Source of the DNA: Branchiostoma floridae
Taxonomy: Eukaryota; Chordata; Leptocardii; Amphioxiformes; Branchiostomatidae
NCBI RefSeq assembly: GCF_000003815.2
Contig: NC_049996.1
Coordinates: forward strand, 14,551,149-14,615,148
Direction: 5' to 3'
Length of the DNA stretch: 64,000 bases
Below are positions 21,889-31,100 of this stretch, in pieces. Each line of letters begins with the position of its first letter. Position 1 is the stretch's first letter. The translations under genes and the position numbers were made by a program. The notes under the pieces were generated by a model that had not been told where the DNA came from, searched no databases, and saw only the letters and a list, made by a program, of their open reading frames with translations.

Positions 21889-23737
21889 TTACTGTTCCTC
21901 AGGACTGTCGGTGTTGTACAAGGCTGATGTCATTTCTTGTACTGCATCAGGTGCCTCATATGGGGGACTTTCCTTGAAGACAGATTTTGTGCCAATTTCA
22001 TTGTCATAGTGTCCCCCTAACGTCCCCTCTTCGTCCGGAAACTGGACGCTGTTTTCTTCGGAGCTCACCGTGGCTCCGAATTCAGTAGAAACCTGGTCAT
22101 CATTCTCGTAGTGCCTATTGGTACATTTATTTGTGTCCGGAAATTGATCGTCGTTTTCATAGTGTCCTTTCGAATTTTCATTTCCGTTTTCGTTGCGTCT
22201 GCTTGTCCATGTATCATTATTTGAGTAAGGAAACTGATCGTTGTTTTCATAGTGCCTGTTTACATCTTCATTTCCGTCTGAAAACTGGTCGTCGTTTTCA
22301 TAGTGTCTGTTTGCATTTTCAGTGGTGTTTGAAAACTCATCGTCGTTTTCGTAGTGTCCTTCCACAGTGTCGCCATGTCCAGCACCATCCTCTGACACTG
22401 ATCTACATTTGATAAAACACAGCTGAGATAGTCCAAACATAACGCAACAACAGAAGAAGGTAACCAGTCCGGTCCAGAGGACCGCTTTAGCAGACAGTCC
22501 AGACTCGTTCCAATTATCCTCGCCGTGTAGCAATATCATGTATATAACTGTCGTTGTTTTAGCAGTACTTCTGCTAATGCTTCCAAGTCCTGTGGTATTA
22601 ACCACGTTGTCTGGCAGCCTTGTGGCATTACTGATTGCTTGTACCACTGATGCTGTCGCGGATTCCGTATAGTTCGTCGCCACCCTGCAAGTGTAGTTGC
22701 CTGCTGTGGTGTTGACAGCTACAGGGATGGTCAACACTGAGTGACACATTCTCTTGGTCTCCGATATTTCCACATCCGACCCTTTACACGACATCGTTCT
22801 CACACGAGAGTAGTTTGTAGAATACTGGTAATCTGAAGACATGTGCTCGCCACTGGGTAGAGTCCACGAGAATGTGAGACTTTCTTCGCAGTTTGTCTGG
22901 CAGATAACAGAAATGTTGCCTGTGCCATCCGTACCTGGGCGGTCTAATTGAACAGACACTTGAGGTGCTGAACATGTCAGATCTGTCCATGGAATATCTT
23001 TGAGAAGCTTCATCTGGCTAGTAACACCATCAATACATATGGCACGCCACTGCAGTGTGTGTGGAGATTCAAGAAGCCATTTCTTGGCTTCCCGCTCTCT
23101 ACAATCACATCCTATCTTGTTTATACCCATGTTCAAGACAGATAGACGTTTCAGGTCTTCTATAAGCAAATGGGAAGTTTTGATATTGTTTAGAAAACTC
23201 AACTGTCTAAGTGATTCCAGCAGTTCAATACTTCTTGGAATTCCAGAAAGACAGTTGTTATTCAAAACCAAAGATTTTAACTGAGGTAGCCCGAGAAACG
23301 CATGTTTATCAACAAAATATATCTTGTTTTCAGATAAGTCCAAAACATACAGCTCATTCAGCCCCTTAAATGTATCTGGCCCCAATGTTCTGACATTGTT
23401 ACCTATTAGAATTAATTCTTTGAGGCACGGCAAGCCTGTAAACGAAGCTAGTTGAATGCTGGCAACTCCAGAATCTCGTAAACGCAGGATCCCCAGAGAC
23501 TTCAGGAAAGGGAAATCTCCCACTTTGATGTTAGTGATGTTTTGATACCTTATACTTATTTTTTTTCAAAGTCAACGGTAGTGGCGAAGGAATAGAATGA
23601 AGAAGATTCCCACGGTTGTAGTGACTAAAACATGAAATAGGTCTTAGGGAACATCCAAAGTTTCTTGGGCAGGTGCCGTTTTGTCCTGCAACTTGCCACG
23701 GAAGAAACAGCACAAGTATGGCTAGTTTGATAGACAT
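21889..23737 (-). CDS. LRR-Ig transmembrane receptor, paralog 4 (frameshift in N-cap)
   Basis: Starts at 23737 with a signal peptide (MSIKLAILVLFLPWQ) and the N-cap. After ...PLPLTLK the frame breaks because a run of eight A (coding strand, about 23564-23571) is one base longer than the corresponding stretch in the paralogs. All later domains (LRRs, C-cap, Ig, membrane helix, repeats, end at SPEEQ) are intact in the other frame down to 21889. An error in a homopolymer is a real possibility; otherwise it is a pseudogene truncated at about 65 residues. The tail has its own repeat arrangement, including a unit without Tyr (SRRNENGNENSKG). It shares the TAA stop and tail deletion with paralog 3. 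Confidence 0.75.
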
Positions 23738-24061
23738 CGAGGACGTAATTTTAGACTTGAGTATATTGAAAAGGCTGAAACCTGAGTACGCCTTTCAGCT
23801 AGAGGGTATACACTCACCAGAGGATTCTTCAGTCAACGATGGTATAGCTAAACGAAAAAAAGGCGTCTTGCTTCGTCCCCAGTCTGAGGTACGACCGCTT
23901 TCCCTTCGACGCCTTCTAAAATGTATCGACAAAGCTGAATGTCGGAGCAAGGAGCTAGGCAGAAACGAGTGGGAATTCTGAAGTCTGATTCCGTCTCCTA
24001 TCATGATATCCCTTTTGGCTGCATTAGTAGTCATAGCAACGTGACGTCTTTTGAATTAATT

Positions 24062-24169
24062 CGTCTGGTTTATTTTTTTTGTCTATGTCCTTATGTTTTA
24101 TTTCCGTGAACTGTATATTTATTATATGTAAAATGCAATAAAGGAATTTAAAAAAAATAGTACGTCTGG
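24062..24169 (+). mobile_element. Short retro-insertion with poly(A)-like tail
   Basis: A 94-bp insert absent from unit 3 lies between direct repeats CGTCTGG (24062-24068 and 24163-24169). It ends GCAATAAAGGAATTTAAAAA, so it looks like the 3' end of a retroposed transcript or LINE. Confidence 0.6.
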
Positions 24170-24246
24170 CCATGCTAATTGATTGTGCACATCGATCCCA
24201 ATTCTCTCGCGACAGGGCTGCGCTGGTGGTGTAAGGCAAGAAAATG

Positions 24247-24538
24247 TAATCTCCAAGCAGATCCTACAATGGCATAAGATAGTACCAAACTGGCCAGGAG
24301 ATAGTCAGCCAAGAGGTGTACATTTGCCATGTAGAATCTGCCCCCAGTCGGTTAGAACAAAGGCTATTAACATCCAATTGTCTCCCATTCAAACTGTGCT
24401 TGCAGTGTAGGTGCTAATTGCCCTCCTTCCTGTTTGGTGCTAACTTCCAACTGGAACGAAGTAGCGAAACACACTCCTAAGTCAACTTCACTCCTCTGCC
24501 AGCTTTTGATACTATCTTATGGATCTGCTTGGAGATTA
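24247..24538. mobile_element. MITE with inverted terminal repeats
   Basis: Left end TAATCTCCAAGCAGATCC and right end GGATCTGCTTGGAGATTA are exact complements, and the inner parts (CATAAGATAGTA / TACTATCTTATG) also pair. Flanks AGAAAATG and AAGAAATG are a possible 8-bp duplication with mismatch. No coding capacity. Unit 3 lacks it. Confidence 0.75.
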
Positions 24539-25079
24539 AAGAAATGTGCAAGGGGCAACAGCCGCCTGGTCCAGGTCATTGATCTTATTTGTTTGGAGGA
24601 AGAAGAAGGAGTAATATGTTCCCCTTTCCGTGTAGGAGAAACATGATAATTGGCAACAATGTACGCCCTCAGTCAGTCATAGTCATATGGTGCAATGTGT
24701 ATTATATTACAGCACCGTTGGGGTTATACAGCCCCTTACTGGGTGGCATACCCTTTCTTCTAGCTGAATACAAGACGGGGATTCGCCAGGTCTCCCGTCC
24801 GGGTGAATGATGTTATTGTAGGCCCTATTCACTAGTAAAGTAGTTATATCACAGTAACTTTCTTCAAAAGAAAACCAACAAAGTCCATGTGGTCGGTGTA
24901 GAAACGGGCGAAAATCACTTGCTTCAGAGAATGCGAAACTGACGCGAAAATATCCGAATATATAATTCCTGAAAAATGCCTTTATCATCGCAAACGAAAC
25001 ACATGTCGACGTACTTAAAAGCGCTTCAGCACATATAAGCCATAAAATGTGCACAATGTCAAATACTCTTTCTTTAATC

Positions 25080-26300
25080 ATATGACAAATGACGTACCCC
25101 TTGAAAACCTTATCAAATTCTAGACGTACAGAACAATATAAAAGGTAATGGATACAACAATATAATGTGACCACGATTTTTTCCATCTGAAAGGTACTGC
25201 GTTTGCTTCATGGTAAATTTTGTTTTATAAAATTGAAAAGATAGACTAAATTTGTGATATCAAATGCAGGTTACGTTGGTGCTGTGTATGGTATTGAGAG
25301 AATACACGTAATACCATTGGTGTACTTACAACGCAGTTAACAAAGCTTATAGGCTGTGCATATATGTAACGTTAAATATGACCATTGTAATCATTATAGT
25401 GATCTTGTATGTAGTCTACTGCCTAACTTATGTAACTGTGTGGCAAATGTAAGAAAGTTACTTTTACGTTAACAATATACTTGTTAATTATTCTAAGATA
25501 ATTATTGTTCTGATACACACAGAAAGAGAGGTCTTGTATATTATCTTATATTATAAATGCTAATCGTATTCGTTACGTTATAATGTTAGCTAGTGTTCTT
25601 TTATCCAACAATTTTCAACATGTTTTGTTGTGACTTGTTCCTAGCCTAGTGTGTCAAAATGTGCGAAAAAAATGTGTTCACGTTTTAACTGTTGTATAGT
25701 GATATGTGATTCTTATACTAGTATCACGGCTAGGATAATATAAGGATAGTTTTCTGGCTTACAGATTTGCCTATCTATATGTAGCAGCAGGCACCAAGTA
25801 GTAAGCCGCAGAATGCATATCGAAATGGATTAATTAGTCTACAAAACTCTGGTGCCACTGTTACATATAAAACAGTTGTCAACCGTCCAATCTTGCAGTT
25901 CTAATTGGATTTGTTTATACAAGCTTCAACAAATGCATTCATTTGGGACATACACACTGCTGTATAGCCTGTGCGTACACAATCTCTCGCTGCCTGGGGT
26001 TAGTGACCCCTCCTAGGTGGTGGCAACTGCAAGGCCGGCCGCTAGAAGCGCGATTTTAGCCAGGCTAACTGCTGTATTGTTGTATACAACATAATGTTGT
26101 CCCTGTCCCTGGTGCTGAACGCTACGTTATTCTGAACTGCTTTCCTTAGAGCTTCACTTTCACTTTATTTACTTAACCAGGAATAATACAGCTCAGGTCA
26201 ACCTAGACCTGTTTTCAGGTAATCCTGGGCAAATGTGCATACATAGAAACAACACAATAAGAACACAACAATAAATATCAACATAGCTGTAAAGTAGCGT
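25080..26300. other. Intergenic part of duplication unit 4
   Basis: AT-rich sequence plus shared unit blocks (for example around 25850). No gene recognised. Confidence 0.55.
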
Positions 26301-26302
26301 TA

Positions 26303-26403
26303 CTAAGCCACTGGGTATAATTGGCGCCTAAATGTCCTGAACTTCATCATGCTATGTGTTTCCTGAGGAAGTTTGTTCCACAGCTGCACACAGAGCACCC
26401 TCA
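26303..26403 (-). mobile_element. C-terminal fragment of a non-LTR reverse transcriptase
   Basis: Minus-strand frame reads VQLWNKLPQETHSMMKF ... RRQLYPVA then stop. The LWNxLP motif followed by an FRxF-type segment is typical of the extreme C-terminus of LINE reverse transcriptases. Only about 33 codons remain. The sequence below it (26160-26300) is probably the element's 3' untranslated end. Confidence 0.65.
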
Positions 26404-26579
26404 TTCTGATGTTAATGCCCTTGGTAATGAATGGTGTTAACAAAACCGTTATTTTGCGATGTGGTGATTTAATAAATCATTTATAGCATTGCCTTTGTTA
26501 TTGGTGCGTGCTGAACAACATTCATAAAATCATAAAATTCAATAGTACCTATTGGCAAAAGGCATTCATACACACAAAA

Positions 26580-27563
26580 TTCTTGTATGAATAACGAAAA
26601 CATTAGCAATCTTAACTTGAGTAGAAAGATGTCTCCAATTAATGGTGAAGATGAAGCTCGCGCAGATTTTGCAAAAAAAAAACACATCCCAACTTTACTA
26701 GTAGCATGTACATGTGCAATGAATACTGCAAAAAGGAAATTGGCCGTCATGGACACTTGCAATTCTACAAGGCTCAATACATACAAGATATAAAGGATAT
26801 GCTCTTAATATAAATAGTTAGTTCACAAACTTTCAGGCAAATAGAAAAGGTAGACTTTTCTACATAACCAAGCCCAGAAAGGGTGTATGACCATGTAGAA
26901 AAGGAGAACATTATTGGATATATTCCTGAACACCTTAGAAAACCGGACAATTGAACTCTATCAAACCCCATAACCTTTCTTGGGGAACTGGACAAAGGAG
27001 TAATAAACACTGCAGCTTTCCTCGGCACATATAAAAGTACCAAAATTGCTAGGTCCACTGTTTGAAAGTGCATCAGAAAAATGGGTTGATATGGCCGGTG
27101 TTACAAAAGGCCTTGTTACAAAATATGTTTAACTCTCATCACTAAATGGGTGCATCAGTGAAAAATTTGTGATTTTACCAAAAAAATATATAGAGAATAC
27201 TTAAGGTAAACATGATATTTCTTTTAAAAGCAAGATACATATGATAAGGCTATGAGTTAACATAAATGTCACACACCAAATAAAAGAAACATGCTTATTT
27301 CTAAAAAAAAGGGTCATGATCTTCTGTGTTGCCATTTGTGTCATCAGGCATGTGAACTTTGCCCTTTGACATGCAATATTTGGTCAGTAATAGACAAAAG
27401 ATAGTCTTTATACTCTTCCTTTCTTTGCAACCAAGTGGTCCTGTCTATATGTATAGCATAGATTGCACTTAAGTAAAGTAAAGTTGTACTAGATAAAAGT
27501 TAAGTATTCTGCATACTCGGGATCCCACCACCTCCAACCTCACTTCACCCAAATTCCTCCTCA
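26580..27563. other. Truncated fifth duplication unit, then intergenic
   Basis: 26580-26790 matches the gene-proximal start of each LRR-Ig unit (GTAGAAAGATGTCTCC ...), but no receptor gene follows. The remaining sequence to 27563 shows nothing recognisable. Confidence 0.55.
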
Positions 27564-27960
27564 TTCCAAACTAGGGGTGGGTACAGGTATAGAACATTCA
27601 GGTCCAGGTCCAAATCAGGTACAAAGGATCAGGTCCCTGATTCAGTATGTGAGAACTTGTGAATGGACGATACTCAAAACAGTGGTCCTTTTCGCTACAA
27701 AGAAATCTGTTTTGTGGAGCATATGACTCCCACTAGGGTTTTCAAATGTAACTACCTCTGTACAATTGACTGTAAAACGAGAGATGACTATAGACACTAC
27801 TCTACTTTGCTCTTGTTATTTTCCTCAACAGGTAAGCCCCAAAACGTGTGAATGCCTGATCATATAATCTGTTCGTTTTCCAATAGGTCCAACATCCGGT
27901 CCACCAAATTTTCCAATTAAAAAAAAAAGTTTTGTACCGGTACCCACCCCTATTCCAAAC
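27564..27960. mobile_element. Non-autonomous hAT-like element with perfect 8-bp duplication
   Basis: TIRs TAGGGGTGGGTAC (27572) and GTACCCACCCCTA (to 27952) are flanked by perfect direct repeats TTCCAAAC at 27564-27571 and 27953-27960. It lies directly beyond the distal GPD2 stop codon (27965). A diverged relative is at 33950-34270. Confidence 0.85.
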
Positions 27961-27964
27961 CACC

Positions 27965-28102
27965 CTAATACCAGACGCGGCCTTCCTTGATATCTTCTGA
28001 TTTCTTCATGGGGTTCTCCGGGTCTTCCACAATTTCTGCCAGTTTCATGATCCTGTCCAGGCGGCTGGTGCTCATCACCCCTGCCCTGACTGAGCTCATC
28101 AG
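27965..28102 (-). CDS. GPD2: GPD2 alternative terminal exon b (distal)
   Basis: Acceptor CTTCAG at 28103-28108, then 45 codons and TAG. Reads [20 protein letters not shown] ... EGRVWY. It is homologous to exon a through the LM..(R)AG/LG..S.SRLDRIM core but ends with an unrelated charged tail. Phase 0 matches the donor of the EF-hand exon at 32285. The acceptor's pyrimidine tract lies in the suspicious C-run block at 28107-28530. Confidence 0.8.
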   Translation of the reverse strand: MMSSVRAGVMSTSRLDRIMKLAEIVEDPENPMKKSEDIKEGRVWY

Positions 28103-31100
28103 CTGAAGGGGGAGGGGGGGGGGGGGGGGGGGGCAAGAAAACGGGCCAACACTCAAAATTCTAAAAACCCCCTCCCCCTATGGGGGGACATCCCAACGGG
28201 CGGTTGGGCCCCCGAAACCCCCGGTGGGGGGGGGAAAACCCCCCCCCGGGGTTGGGCCGCCCGGAAAAATTTTCACCCCCCTGACTTAAGGGAAAAAAAC
28301 GGCGAACAAAGAAAAAAAGGGGGGGGGGGGGCGCAAGGAGGGGGTGGGACGCACGGTTGACGGGGGGGGGGGGGTGGGGGTGACAGGGTTGAACGAGGGG
28401 GGCTCGGGGGCCAGTTGCGGGCAAGGGGGCGACCTGGACATTGGGTGGGGGGCGGGGACCCGCAGACCGCGAGTGAATACCACCTCCCAGTTCTAGCGAG
28501 CGGGTGGGGGGGGGGGGGGGCAAGACAACAGGTCAGACATCAGAGATTCTAAATACCACATCCTCCTATGCAGGGACATCCAGACAGGCAGTTTGGCTGC
28601 TGGATGTCCCTGTGTAGGAGGATGAAATACACACACACCAGGGTTGTAGCCAGCCTGAAATCATTTTCCATCCCCTTGACTTTGAATGGAAATACTATCG
28701 TTTGAACTTCCTAGGGAGTCCGGGGCCATGCTTTCCTGGAAAATTTTGAAATCTAGACCCTCCAAATAAATGCTATTTCCTGCATTTTGAGGTGTGGATT
28801 TTGCTGGTAGACTAAGCTGTTCAATGGCATCTGTTTTTTTATTGGAAGGAACAGAACAGGACGGGCTCTGACTGCAACCCTGACACACAAAAATAAGCAT
28901 GTTCACTGTCTAGAGTACACATGCACAGCACCTTGAATTGTGGGTAACGTGTCAAAGATAAAAACCCCTTATAAGCAAATCATGTGTGGACATTGTCATG
29001 CAAATTGAGACAATGATACAGAGAATACTGTTTACACATTAGGGGCCCTCACCTTTGACATATTACCCGCAATTCCAGTCGCTGCACATGCATACACAAG
29101 TGTGAAAGAGCGTATTCAACAAAAAATCAAATCACATCAAGGATTTGTTTAAAATCATAGTTTTGAATTTGATATCTATATTTTTGTTTCATAAATGAAT
29201 ATTCAATTCTACAAGATATTTTGTAGTAAGGTATCTCACAGTTCCGAATGAGCATGTGCAGCAGTAAATGCATTGTGGTTGTGGTTACGGTCAAAGCTTT
29301 AGTTCACCCAGTAAACAATTGCCACATGCCCAGGTCTTTTGCAACACAAAGGAAGGTTCAAATATTGATGAAAGTCAATGAAAACTAGGACAGCCCTCTG
29401 CAATGCAGCTGAACATTGCTGCAACATGGGAACCTTTTGCTAGTAAAGAAATCTTGAACTTTGACCTAGACCACAATGCATCATGACTGCACATGCTCAC
29501 TAAGAACCATGAGATGGCTTATAATTGTTTACACAAAGATGACTATAGTATACAGCAAATGTATGTCATAAATAGCATGCAGATGAAGGACATAAAGGAC
29601 ACAGTCTGAGAACACACACACCAATTGAAAGTTAAGTTACAAGGGTTCTAGCCAGGATTTCATTTTAGCGTAGTGGGAATGACATGGTAGAGAAGTGACC
29701 AATCAGGAGATAAATGTGGAAGGGAGAGGGGGGTCTTGGCCCCTCCACGGTGAGATTTTGACAATGTCAAGTTAAAAGTTGTCACTCTGTTAACATCACA
29801 TGTAATTTGAAGGATTTTTGGGTCAGTTTTGAATAGCATATCATCATTGTTTATTGCTCCGACATCGATTAGACATTGTTGAACAAGCAAATGATAGCAA
29901 AGCACCAATTCACTAGTTAAAAATTAGCATAGTGGCCCTCATTTTAGCGTAGTGGCCCACTACGCTAAAATGCACTACAGTAGATAGTACCATGATTACG
30001 TCATGATGAGGTTACGCCCTGTAGTATGACAGTTGTGAAACATGACTGCAATGTATTTAACGACACTACAACGAGTTATAACAGAAACCTCAGGGAATCA
30101 GAAAGCTGGGAATCAGAAAAGGGAAATATGTGAAAAGGTCACATACCCACACATAGTATGCAATTATAGCAGAAAAAATGACATGTTCAGAAAAGGCAAC
30201 TAATAGAGATTGCTATCACTAAGAACACTGGCATGTACAAAGTCAGAAAGATATAGGAGAAAATTTAGCCCCTGCTTTTTAATTAAGTCCTGAAATAGTG
30301 GAGCCTTAGCTATCAATTACAATGAGCTGATTATGAAAAAGAACCTGCCATCATGATTCAAACACTGACTCTAAGCACATTTTAAAAAGCTTGTTTGTGG
30401 CTGAGAGATGCATCACTTTTGACTCAGGATACCTCAAAGAGAATTCCCAACAAAAAAAAATCTTGACAAAACAAATTAACAATTTCTCTTTCCGTCTATT
30501 TATAATTTTTGAGCTCTAAAAAGATTTGTATGTTATTTGGACAGGGTTTGTTTGCAGTGAGAAAAAGTATAGAAAATATGCTGAAGAAATGACTTTGTGT
30601 ATACTATACAGATTAATCATTAATGGAAGAAGTGCTGATAAAAAAAGGATTTTGCCAGAAGATGAGCAGCATGCATACAGGTACATGTACAGCACTTCCA
30701 CAATTTTGTAGCAAAAATGACACCTTTTTTTCGTTAGCATTTTAAAGGCCGTGTACGATCAGACCCCTCCCCCACTGCGGTGCGTTGGTATCGCTTTCTT
30801 CTCCACCATTTGGTCCGTGAGCGCCATGATGCGATCCAGGCGGGAGAGAGTGACGTACCCCAAACGTGCCGCAATCATCAACTGGGTTTTTGTGCATATT
30901 TCAAAAGCTTTGGGGTTATACAGCGCATTTTCAAAAGCATTGTGACATGTACATTTATGAAAATTACAGTTACACAGTGCATTTTCAAATTTAGTATTGG
31001 GACATATACATTTATGAAAATTACAGTTACACAGTGCATTTTCAAAAGCATTGGATTAACTGATGATTAGTATACAAAATGCATTTTTCAAAAGCATTGG

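Larger units (their letters stand above)
7960..26800 (-). repeat. Four-unit tandem segmental duplication of LRR-Ig genes
   Basis: Each unit of 4-5 kb holds one LRR-Ig gene on the minus strand plus shared flanks. Shared blocks include a leader with a conserved donor (10290, 14990, 19434 and 23817 regions), a stretch around ACATATAAAACAGTTGTCAACCG (11826, 17102, 21461, 25860), and a stretch beginning GTAGAAAGATG (12270, 17250, 21608, 26619). The last stretch at 26.6 kb is not followed by a gene, so a fifth unit is truncated. Units differ by deletions: the GCTGGCTGGGG block at 11.95 kb recurs at 25.99 kb but is missing from the two middle units. Confidence 0.85.

Noticed and set aside
24434-25186. 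Short frames at 24.4-25.2 kb as a fifth receptor or new gene
   Set aside because: They overlap a MITE and unit-shared non-coding sequence; no receptor domain is present.
28161-28523. Poly-proline open frames
   Set aside because: Produced by G/C homopolymers in a probably low-quality block; no start context, domain or splice support.
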